A stretch of DNA of 7,806 nucleotides from contig VEQI01000148.1 in NCBI GenBank assembly GCA_018883305.1, forward strand, positions 1 through 7,806, given 5' to 3'. Positions 1 through 5,567 of this stretch are shown here, one piece after another. Under the pieces are notes generated by a model. That model saw only the letters and a program-made list of their open reading frames with translations. It was not told where the DNA came from and ran no database searches. This DNA is from Limnohabitans sp. Lineage in GTDB: Bacteria; Pseudomonadota; Gammaproteobacteria; Burkholderiales; Burkholderiaceae_C. Position numbers and translations under genes: made by a program. The first letter of the stretch is position 1; every line of letters starts with the position of its first letter.

Positions 1-1404
1 GCCCAAGGTGGCATTGGCCACACCACCCGCCTCCACAGCAATGGCGGTGTCAGCGGCTGGCTTGGGATCGTTCGGCCCCGAACCGGTCAGGGGGATGTAC
101 AGCGTGGCGTTGCTGGTGGCACCCGCCGTGTCCTGCATGGTGTAGTTGAACGGATCCGTCACCGTAACACCCACGCCCGGATTCACGGTGGGGGTGTAGA
201 CATAGCTGCCATCCGCATTGAGCACCAGAGTGCCATAGCGACCGGTCAGGGTCATGCCAGCGGAGCCCGAGAAAGTCAGGGCATCCCCTGCTGCGGTGGT
301 GAGCTGATTGCTCAAGGTGACCGAGGTGGGATTGCCCGTGGTGGCGTCATAAGTCACTCCGGTGATCGTGGTCCCCACGGGCACACCCGGACCCGACACC
401 GTCATGCCTGCGGCAATGGTGCCACTGTATTGCCCCAGTGTCAGACTGACGGTGGAGCTGCCGCTGCTTGTACTGGAAGAGACCACCGCATACTTGGTGT
501 TGGTGGCCGTGATCTCGTTGACCTTGGAGGAATCAAAACCGATCTGCGCACCCGTCATGGAAGGCACGGCCACATCGCCCGTTGCGGTGTAGTACTTGGC
601 CGGCGTGGCACTCAGACTGAAACTGCCTGATGAGGGGCTTTGCAGCGTGATGGCGTTGCCAGCACTGTCTTTGAGCTGTTCGTATTTGCCATTGACGTAA
701 AAGTACGCAAAATCGCCCGCCTTCACCGAGGACCAGCCGTTGCTGGTGGTGAACGCGTAGGAGGTGGCGCCCGGAATGTTGGTGATGGCCCCCGCCACCG
801 CCGTGCCGTTCAAGGCGGAGATGGATTTGGTGTCGCCTGCATCCACATCGGTGTCATTGGGCAGCACATTGCCAGTGGCCTTGAAGCCCACGGTTTCCGT
901 GCTCCAGGTCACCGGTGAGGTGATGGGCGCCTTGGCGATGTTGTAATCGTTGTAGGCCACCGGGTTGTCGTTGGCGCCCTGGATGGTCACGGCCAACGTG
1001 CTGGCAGCCACACTGCCCACGCCTGCGCTGATGCTGTAATTGAAACTTTCAGTCAGCGTGTTGGTGGTGGTTCGCAAGGCCTGCACTTGCGCGTTGTTGT
1101 TGTCCACCAGATAGGTGTAGGACCCATCGGCACCGATACGCAAGGTGCCATACAAGCCCACCACAGATGCGTAACTGGTGGTGGACGTGGATCCGGCCAC
1201 CGGTACCGCAGACGTGCCCGTGGCCACACAGGAAACACTGGTGAGAGACACACCCACATTGACGGTTTCCAACATGTTGGTCACCGTGTTGATGCGATAG
1301 GTGGTGATACCGCCCGTGTCATTCGACAAGATATTGCCGGACGGGTTGGTGCCCAGCGTGGCATTGCTCAAGCCACCGGCCTCCAGTGCGGTCGCGGTGT
1401 CGGC
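1..1404 (-). repeat. VCBS-type tandem protein repeat, period about 450 residues
   Basis: The 18-residue unit start ADTATALEAGGLSNATLG (residues 402-419, bases 1351-1404) recurs as ADTAIAVEAGGVANATLG (residues 852-869, bases 1-54), 14 of 18 identical, 450 residues apart. The DNA copies have diverged at many third positions, so the duplication is not recent. Between them lie two GTL(R/V)xxADGSY(T/V)Y strand motifs (487 and 792) and one ANDNP linker, as expected of VCBS/cadherin-like beta-sandwich modules. The second copy is cut by the window edge, so more copies probably lie to the left. Confidence 0.75.
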
Positions 1405-2607
1405 CACGGCCGAGGCTGGTGCTGCCTTGGGCAGCATGGCGTTGAGTGCTGCGGCGATCGGGTCACTGCTGGTGGATTGCTGTTGTCCCGTCGCTGGCAG
1501 AAAGGCATCGACGCCGTTGACATCGACCAGCAAAGTCTGCGCAGCCACATTGGTGACGGTACCCGAGGGGTACACGTAAAACTGCAGCCCCACTGTGGTA
1601 GACCCGATCTTTTGCTGGCGACTCATTTCGCCATAAAAGCTGGTCACCACATGGTTGGTGCTGTCAATGGCGTACAGCCAGCCGCGCACGTTGTTGCCGG
1701 AGTAATAGGCCGCGTCGGGCGGATCGGACACAAACAGGGTTTTGTTGACGGGTGTGCCACCACTGTCATTCACCGTGTTGCCCAACACGATGATGTTTTG
1801 CTCCAGCTGCGCCGAGCTCGGGTTGAGGTAAAACACCTTGCCCGTGAACAGCAAGGCGGCCATTTCCACTTCCACCTCACGCCCGTTGATGGTGAGATAG
1901 AGATGATCGTCCTCCACCGCCATGCGGGCCATATCCTCTGGCGTGGTGGCCAGCTGCAGAACCGTGGCTGCAAAGCGCTCCCCTTCATCCCCTCGGGTGT
2001 CATTGGCGCCATTGATCTGGCTATCTATCCAGTGTCCCACCTCTTCCATCAGTACACGCGTGACGTAGAAAGCATCCGACTGCGCCACACGGGCCTGATC
2101 CAGATAAATCACGGGTTTGCCATCAGGCCCCAGGGCGGCGAATGCACCGTCTATGCCCATAAGGACCTCGGCCGACACGTTTTCCACTGAAATACGCAAC
2201 CCCTGCGTCAGGACGCGGTCACGAAAGGTCTGGGCAGAAGCCAACCATTTGCTGTCCATGGACTGCGCTTGACCGGGAAACAAGGCAAATAATTGCGCGG
2301 CCCACTGATCCGATTTCAACAAGGCAAGCACTCGGTCTTCCACCACTTGGGTCGCTTGCTGTGTTTTCTCGTCCGCTTGCGGTGTCAACTGCACAAAATG
2401 CACATCACGCGCAGATGAGGCATCCACCACTGGCAAAGCCACCGCCTGACGCGCGGCCAGTTCATCCACCATCGCCTGCGTCTGACGCGTGGCAGGGTCA
2501 AGCGTGACAGGCGTGATTGCCAGCGCACTGTCAAACACCAACCTGGGCTCAAGGGCCAGCAAGGACAAACGGTTTCGCTTGGAGCTTGAGGTGTTTTTTT
2601 TGCGCAT
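1..2607 (-). CDS. Giant LEPR/VCBS-repeat surface protein (adhesin-like), N-terminal part, cut by window edge
   Basis: I translated this reading frame by eye: it is open from the ATG at 2607 down to base 1 (869 codons) and runs off the left edge, so the C-terminus is not seen. The N-terminus is basic (MRKKN, then S/K/R-rich) followed by LLALEPRLVFDSA at about residues 16-28. This is the LEPR-XLL signature found at the start of very large proteobacterial surface proteins. There is no classical signal peptide, and such proteins are usually exported by type I secretion from a C-terminal signal (family knowledge; no secretion genes are visible here). Residues 187-213 carry EEVGHWID and GDEGE, a zincin-like patch. 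Residues about 250-375 are an unrecognised domain. VCBS/cadherin-like repeats begin at about 402, with GTLxxxADGSY strands at 487 and 792, ANDNP at 545-549 and GNVLPNDTDVDAGD at about 565. A T/S/G-rich insert (about 705-785) contains GMTVSGPGVPVGTTITGV. The role is probably attachment or biofilm matrix. No good Shine-Dalgarno precedes the ATG; the start was chosen because the LEPR motif normally lies within the first 30 residues. Confidence 0.88.
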   Translation of the reverse strand, partial: MRKKNTSSSKRNRLSLLALEPRLVFDSALAITPVTLDPATRQTQAMVDELAARQAVALPVVDASSARDVHFVQLTPQADEKTQQATQVVEDRVLALLKSDQWAAQLFALFPGQAQSMDSKWLASAQTFRDRVLTQGLRISVENVSAEVLMGIDGAFAALGPDGKPVIYLDQARVAQSDAFYVTRVLMEEVGHWIDSQINGANDTRGDEGERFAATVLQLATTPEDMARMAVEDDHLYLTINGREVEVEMAALLFTGKVFYLNPSSAQLEQNIIVLGNTVNDSGGTPVNKTLFVSDPPDAAYYSGNNVRGWLYAIDSTNHVVTSFYGEMSRQQKIGSTTVGLQFYVYPSGTVTNVAAQTLLVDVNGVDAFLPATGQQQSTSSDPIAAALNAMLPKAAPASAVADTATALEAGGLSNATLGTNPSGNILSNDTGGITTYRINTVTNMLETVNVGVSLTSVSCVATGTSAVPVAGSTSTTSYASVVGLYGTLRIGADGSYTYLVDNNNAQVQALRTTTNTLTESFNYSISAGVGSVAASTLAVTIQGANDNPVAYNDYNIAKAPITSPVTWSTETVGFKATGNVLPNDTDVDAGDTKSISALNGTAVAGAITNIPGATSYAFTTSNGWSSVKAGDFAYFYVNGKYEQLKDSAGNAITLQSPSSGSFSLSATPAKYYTATGDVAVPSMTGAQIGFDSSKVNEITATNTKYAVVSSSTSSGSSTVSLTLGQYSGTIAAGMTVSGPGVPVGTTITGVTYDATTGNPTSVTLSNQLTTAAGDALTFSGSAGMTLTGRYGTLVLNADGSYVYTPTVNPGVGVTVTDPFNYTMQDTAGATSNATLYIPLTGSGPNDPKPAADTAIAVEAGGVANATLG

Positions 2608-2623
2608 AAGAATCAAATTGTTC

Positions 2624-2650
2624 TGGGTTAAAGAAGGTCTGCCCAACCCA
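2624..2650. repeat. Inverted repeat in the leader of the surface-protein gene
   Basis: Perfect 6-bp arms TGGGTT (2624-2629) and AACCCA (2645-2650) enclose 15 bases, ending 17 bp upstream of the ATG at 2607. It could be an operator half-site pair or a small hairpin in the 5' leader. Arms this short can occur by chance. Confidence 0.3.
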
Positions 2651-2770
2651 CACGACATCCCGACGATCGCAGCGATTCACCAGCACGAACACCGTGAAGC
2701 AATCCACCTCACCGAAGCCAAAACGTCACTGCGTTCGTCACATCGCCATGCACCGAAAAATGTTGGGGTT

Positions 2771-2799
2771 TTGCAGAATTTCCTTGGTTACTTTCTAAT
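2771..2799 (+). promoter_or_regulatory. Candidate sigma70 promoter for the 7TM kinase operon
   Basis: TTGCAG (2771-2776) and TCTAAT (2794-2799) are separated by 17 bp. The -10 matches consensus at 5 of 6 positions, the -35 only at TTG. Transcription would start near 2806, at the left arm of the inverted repeat 2804-2841, leaving a leader of about 170 nt before the kinase ATG. This is a pattern match by eye only. Confidence 0.35.
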
Positions 2800-2803
2800 T
2801 GCT

Positions 2804-2841
2804 CAGGATGGTATCGATCAAGTTCTTGCGATGCCATCCTG
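2804..2841. repeat. Long inverted repeat / stem-loop upstream of the 7TM kinase
   Basis: The arms CAGGATGGTATCG (2804-2816) and CGATGCCATCCTG (2829-2841) are complementary at 12 of 13 positions, with a 12-base loop. The one mismatch would be a U:G wobble in the plus-strand RNA but an A:C clash in the minus-strand RNA, so a full 13-bp stem forms only in the kinase direction. The loop itself contains CAAG/CTTG. No T-run follows, so it is not a normal terminator, and both flanking genes point away from it. It is either an operator over the candidate start site or a 5'-end leader hairpin. Confidence 0.6.
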
Positions 2842-2901
2842 CGTTCGGATGTATTTCAACGTTTGCATGACCACCCCTCGGATGAACACCAAAAATTCAT
2901 A

Positions 2902-2913
2902 CGTTCGAAGGAT
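2902..2913 (-). promoter_or_regulatory. Upstream copy of a 12-bp motif shared with the kinase-regulator junction
   Basis: The minus strand here reads ATCCTTCGAACG, identical over 12 bp to plus-strand 4454-4465. It is centred on TTCGAA and lies 61 bp before the kinase ATG. It could be an autoregulatory binding site for the FixJ-type regulator; that is inference. Confidence 0.35.
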
Positions 2914-2974
2914 ATGCATCAGCCACGCAGCCGGATAATGTCCTGCGTTGCTGTGTTTTCCAGCTGGGCTTGTC

Positions 2975-4474
2975 ATGCCTCACGATCATCCGGGTGTTCA
3001 ACTGTTACTGCTGTCGGGCTTGGCCATCTACTGGCTGATCCCCCTGAGCTCCTGGTGGATGCTGCGCGGCGATGGCAACCGAAATGCGCGCTTATGGTTT
3101 TTGGGCACCGGGCTTTATTCCCTGGTGGCCACCATGTTTGTCTTCGGCAAGTGGCTGCCCCCTCTGATGGCGGCGCCTCTGATGGCTTCGCTGGGCTTGC
3201 TCAGCGTGTTCATGATGCTGGCCTCACTCCAGCGGGAAGTCCCACGGGTCAAAGCCATTCCCTATCGTGGGTACTGGGCAGGGGCCGTGCTGGAATATGT
3301 GTTGATGTCTGCGCTGTACGTCGGACAAGTGGCCCTGCCCCACATGTACGCCTTGCATCTGGGCCTGATATCTCTGGCTGAAATAGCGCTGATCGTTCAA
3401 GCCAATCGGGTGCGCCAACAACACCAAAGTCAGGCCATGTGGATTTTGATCGCCACGTTCATGGCGTTTGCACTCACCAATCTGGTTCGTGTGATGGAGT
3501 TATTGCTCACGGGTCATTTTTCTTCCTTGCTGGACTTCACCGTCACGTCGAATGCATCACTGATCGTCAACTACCTCAGCGTGATTTTTTATTGCTATGG
3601 TTATTGGGGCTTCGTGGTGGAAAAAAGTCGTCGACAACTGGTGCTCGCCACGAAAGAAACGGTGCAAGCCCAAGCCAATGAGCGATTGGCGTTGCACCGC
3701 GAAGAACTCTCGCAAGACCTGCTGCGAGAGCGCATGAAATGGATGGAGCAGTTGACAGCCATTGGCAAGCTGGCGCAATCGGGTGCGCTGTCCGCCACCA
3801 TTGCCCATGAGGTCAACCAGCCCTTAGCCGCCATTCAACTCAACATCGAAGAATCCCAGCGCATGGCACAAGACAGCCAGGCCCCTGCCCCCATGCAGCA
3901 ATTGCTCAAGCGCATTGAACATGACAATCAGCGTGTGGCCCAGATTGTTCAGCGCGTACGCTGGATGTTCAGCGGCCAACCCTCGCCCATGCAAAGCCAG
4001 ATCCTGGATGACCTGGTGCAGGTTGTGTTGCAGTTGCATGCGCAACGGCTTTCGCGAGAGCAGGTCCAGCTTCATTTGGATCTGCAAGCAAAACGTCCCT
4101 TTCAATTCGCCCCCGGCGAAATCGAGCACGTGCTGATGAATCTGCTGGACAACGCGTTGGACGCCTTGCAGTCCGTCCCCAGCCAGGCACGACACATCAC
4201 CTTGCACACCTGGTGCGAAACGAACACCTTGTGCTTGTCCGTCGCCGACAACGGCCCCGGCATTCCCGAAGCTTTGCGAGACAGCATTTTTGAATTGCTG
4301 GGCACCAGCAAAACCACGGGCATGGGCGTGGGGCTTTGGTTGGCCCGCTACATTGCCGAACGCCATGGAGGAACACTGACCCTGGATGAGCACAACACCA
4401 CAGGAGCCCGATTTGTATTGAGAATCCCACAGAGGCCACTCACAGACGCGCCGATCCTTCGAACGAAGGATTGA
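2975..4474 (+). CDS. Seven-transmembrane sensor histidine kinase
   Basis: This is a 499-residue membrane kinase that should autophosphorylate and pass phosphate to the regulator encoded next. Seven hydrophobic segments (about residues 8-30, 38-58, 65-84, 100-121, 125-143, 155-178, 194-215) form a 7TM input module that I cannot assign to a named sensor family. A charged, helical linker (about 216-260) precedes the dimerisation/phosphoacceptor box with ATIAHEVNQPLAAI, phospho-His at 278. The ATPase domain has the N-box HVLMNLLDNALDAL (Asn 389 and 393), G1 box VADNGPGIP (Asp 425) and GMGVGLWLARYIAERHGG (glycines 449-453). The HEVNQPLAAI H-box resembles FixL/DctB/TodS-type kinases, which fits the FixJ-type partner. 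I chose the ATG at 2975 because the first helix follows at once. A TTG nine codons upstream (2948) is possible, and neither has a strong ribosome binding site. The stimulus is unknown; 7TM inputs often sense membrane-soluble or intramembrane signals. Confidence 0.9.
   Translation: MPHDHPGVQLLLLSGLAIYWLIPLSSWWMLRGDGNRNARLWFLGTGLYSLVATMFVFGKWLPPLMAAPLMASLGLLSVFMMLASLQREVPRVKAIPYRGYWAGAVLEYVLMSALYVGQVALPHMYALHLGLISLAEIALIVQANRVRQQHQSQAMWILIATFMAFALTNLVRVMELLLTGHFSSLLDFTVTSNASLIVNYLSVIFYCYGYWGFVVEKSRRQLVLATKETVQAQANERLALHREELSQDLLRERMKWMEQLTAIGKLAQSGALSATIAHEVNQPLAAIQLNIEESQRMAQDSQAPAPMQQLLKRIEHDNQRVAQIVQRVRWMFSGQPSPMQSQILDDLVQVVLQLHAQRLSREQVQLHLDLQAKRPFQFAPGEIEHVLMNLLDNALDALQSVPSQARHITLHTWCETNTLCLSVADNGPGIPEALRDSIFELLGTSKTTGMGVGLWLARYIAERHGGTLTLDEHNTTGARFVLRIPQRPLTDAPILRTKD
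4454..4471. repeat. Perfect palindrome at the end of the kinase gene
   Basis: ATCCTTCG, two bases, CGAAGGAT: 8-bp arms with no mismatch (18 bp in all), covering the last kinase codons and ending 3 bases before the end of the stop codon. Its left 12 bases match, in reverse orientation, the site at 2902-2913. It may be a regulator operator, or an RNA hairpin between the two cistrons, although a 2-base loop would force the inner pairs to open. Confidence 0.5.
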
Positions 4475-4533
4475 AGGATGTTTACAAAGAGCGCACACTG
4501 CGCGTGTCAGTTTTTGTTAGTTTCATTTTCTGT
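4475..4533 (+). other. Kinase-regulator intercistronic gap with hairpin and T-rich tract
   Basis: If the regulator starts at the ATG at 4534, these 59 bases are non-coding. They contain a perfect small hairpin GCGCA-CAC-TGCGC (4491-4503), then after 7 bases a T-rich stretch (4511-4532, starting with five Ts). That resembles a weak, leaky attenuator that could set the kinase:regulator ratio. The spacing from stem to T-tract is longer than in a standard intrinsic terminator. If translation instead starts at TTG 4471 or GTG 4504, part or all of this becomes coding. Confidence 0.35.
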
Positions 4534-5157
4534 ATGCAATCCGGCCACGTCGACCTGATTGAAGACGACGACAGTCTTCGCAACAGTATTCATGACCTGC
4601 TGTCCTTTGCGGGTTATCAGGTTCGTGTCTGGGCCAACGCCGAAGCGTTTCTGGCAGACCGACATCAGGTTGCGCCAGCGGTGGTCATCACGGACATGCG
4701 CATGCCGGGCATGTCGGGTGTGGAGTTGCACACGGAGCTGCTGGCCCGTGGTCGGCGAATGCCCGTGATCTATATCAGCGGAGAAAGCTCGGTGCAGCAA
4801 TCCATCACGGCGATGAAGCTCGGTGCCATCGAGTTTCTCATCAAGCCATTCTCACGAGAGGATTTGCTCAAGGCCGTGGCCACCGGGATCGAGAAAGACC
4901 GCAACCAGATGCGCCATCTGATCGAGCAGGCGCGCTTTGAAGAGTCGTTGGCGCACCTCTCCCCGCGCGAGCGCGAGGTCTTGCATCTGCTGATTGTGGG
5001 TTACAGCAATGCCGAGATCATGGACAAGCTCAACATTTCCCTGCCCACAGCCAAACAGTACAAATCCATGGTGATGCGCAAATTGCAAGTGCGCTCACTG
5101 TCGCAATTGATCAAGCTCAGTACCCAACAGCACGTCCAGGCGACGCAACCATCTTGA
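4534..5157 (+). CDS. FixJ-family response regulator (receiver + LuxR-type HTH)
   Basis: This 207-residue cytoplasmic DNA-binding regulator is the evident partner of the upstream 7TM kinase (same strand, 59-bp gap). The receiver domain (about 5-120) has acidic residues E10/D11/D12, phosphoacceptor D54 in VVITDMRMPGMSG, the switch region YISGES (S82), and K104 in FLIKPF. A linker helix leads to a LuxR/GerE-type HTH from about 142 to 196, with LSPREREVLHLLIVGYSNAEI and MRKLQVRSLSQLIKL. The recognition-helix region reads LPTAKQYKS where many FixJ relatives have a V-K-x-H-R pattern, so DNA specificity may differ. I chose the ATG at 4534 because it places VDLIEDDD at the usual distance from the N-terminus. 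TTG 4471, overlapping the kinase stop, would add 21 residues (VSVFVSFIFC among them), which receivers do not normally have. No good ribosome binding site precedes 4534, so the start is uncertain. Confidence 0.9.
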   Translation: MQSGHVDLIEDDDSLRNSIHDLLSFAGYQVRVWANAEAFLADRHQVAPAVVITDMRMPGMSGVELHTELLARGRRMPVIYISGESSVQQSITAMKLGAIEFLIKPFSREDLLKAVATGIEKDRNQMRHLIEQARFEESLAHLSPREREVLHLLIVGYSNAEIMDKLNISLPTAKQYKSMVMRKLQVRSLSQLIKLSTQQHVQATQPS

Positions 5158-5216
5158 CCCGCGTGACAGGTCTGGTTGAAATCAGATCATCCGCCATCAA
5201 CTCGGTCTTATCCAAC

Positions 5217-5229
5217 ACTCCCTGGGAGT
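5217..5229. promoter_or_regulatory. 13-bp palindrome covering the ribosome binding site of the small exported protein
   Basis: ACTCCC-T-GGGAGT is a perfect dyad whose right arm contains GGGAG (5224-5228), the Shine-Dalgarno sequence 6 bases before the ATG at 5235. It may be an operator, or in RNA a small ACTC/GAGT hairpin that hides the ribosome binding site. Confidence 0.4.
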
Positions 5230-5234
5230 CTCTC

Positions 5235-5558
5235 ATGAAGCAAATCATTCAAACCTTGCTGTTGTCTTTGACTGTCGTGGGTGCTGCATCAGTCTGCGCA
5301 CAAAGCGCCACCGCCACCGGCCAGTTTCTGGGCAAGCCCGTGAATCCGGTGATGGCCGTGGAGTTGGATGCGGCGCCTGTGCGCGCTCTGCCCACCACGC
5401 CCCCCAGTGCCAGCGGCATGGTGGGCGACACGCGGGGGCAACCCGCTGCCACCAGCGCAGCGTCCCCCCCCATGTACACGGGTGTTGAAAACACCCAAAG
5501 CCAAGGTGCGCTCACCCCTACCCTGCCCACGGGCCGTAAGGGTGAAGATCGCAAGTAA
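5235..5558 (+). CDS. Small exported proline/alanine-rich protein, function unknown
   Basis: The product is 107 residues. It starts MKQIIQTLLLSLTVVGAASVCAQS, a clear Sec signal peptide with likely cleavage after VCA (about residue 22). The mature part (about 85 residues) is low-complexity, rich in P, A, T, G and S, with one short repeated flavour (PTTPPSAS, ATSAASPP, LTPTLPTG) and a charged end, GRKGEDRK. No lipobox, TM helix or enzymatic motif is visible, so it is probably a soluble or wall-associated periplasmic protein that is largely disordered. The ATG at 5235 was chosen over the in-frame TTG at 5154 because GGGAG sits 6 bases upstream and the signal peptide starts there. It lies 77 bp after the regulator gene on the same strand, so it could be co-transcribed with it or be its target. 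I do not recognise the family. Confidence 0.7.
   Translation: MKQIIQTLLLSLTVVGAASVCAQSATATGQFLGKPVNPVMAVELDAAPVRALPTTPPSASGMVGDTRGQPAATSAASPPMYTGVENTQSQGALTPTLPTGRKGEDRK
5480..5496. repeat. Perfect hairpin inside the small exported-protein gene
   Basis: GGGTGTT (5480-5486), GAA, AACACCC (5490-5496): a 7-bp perfect stem with a 3-base loop, or 6 bp with a 5-base loop. It lies within coding sequence (TGVENTQ). No T-run follows on either strand, so it is not a canonical terminator. Confidence 0.5.
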
Positions 5559-5567
5559 GACTCACCC
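5512..5567. repeat. Three alternating TCACCC/GGGTGA elements at the convergent gene junction
   Basis: TCACCC (5512-5517), GGGTGA (5540-5545) and TCACCC (5562-5567) allow two mutually exclusive 6-bp stems: first with second, inside the small gene, or second with third, spanning both stop codons. The genes at 5558 and 5562 are convergent and separated by 3 bases, so this is where a shared terminator would be expected. No T-tract is present, so termination is unproven. Confidence 0.35.

Larger units (their letters stand above)
2608..2974. other. Divergent intergenic region between surface protein and 7TM kinase
   Basis: This stretch of 367 bases separates the starts of two divergent genes and shows no convincing gene of its own. 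It holds a TGGGTT/AACCCA inverted repeat near the surface-protein start (2624-2650), a candidate kinase promoter (2771-2799), a 13-bp-arm inverted repeat (2804-2841), a CGTTCGAAGGAT motif (2902-2913) shared with 4454-4471, and a -10-like GATAAT (2934-2939) lacking a good -35. The 9-mer TCCTGCGTT occurs twice (2837-2845 and 2941-2949). I saw no convincing promoter for the surface protein. Confidence 0.7.

Noticed and set aside
1087..2190. A 367-codon open frame on the plus strand inside the surface-protein region
   Set aside because: It is fully antisense to the VCBS-protein frame, is His/Gly/Arg-rich with no domain pattern, and reflects the lack of stops opposite a GC-rich coding sequence.
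2804..2841. Reading the 13-bp inverted repeat as an intrinsic terminator
   Set aside because: No T-run follows on either strand and neither flanking gene ends here.
2489..2938. A 149-codon plus-strand open frame crossing the surface-protein start and the divergent region
   Set aside because: Its first third is antisense to the surface protein, the rest covers the inverted repeats, and it has no recognisable domain or ribosome binding site.
3824..4498. A 224-codon minus-strand open frame opposite the 7TM kinase
   Set aside because: It is a shadow of the kinase core, whose H, N and G boxes are unmistakable on the plus strand.
4478..4558. A 26-codon frame (ATG 4478) preceded by GAAGG at the kinase-regulator junction
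   Set aside because: Too short and without features to call as a gene; kept only as a possible translational-coupling element in the findings.
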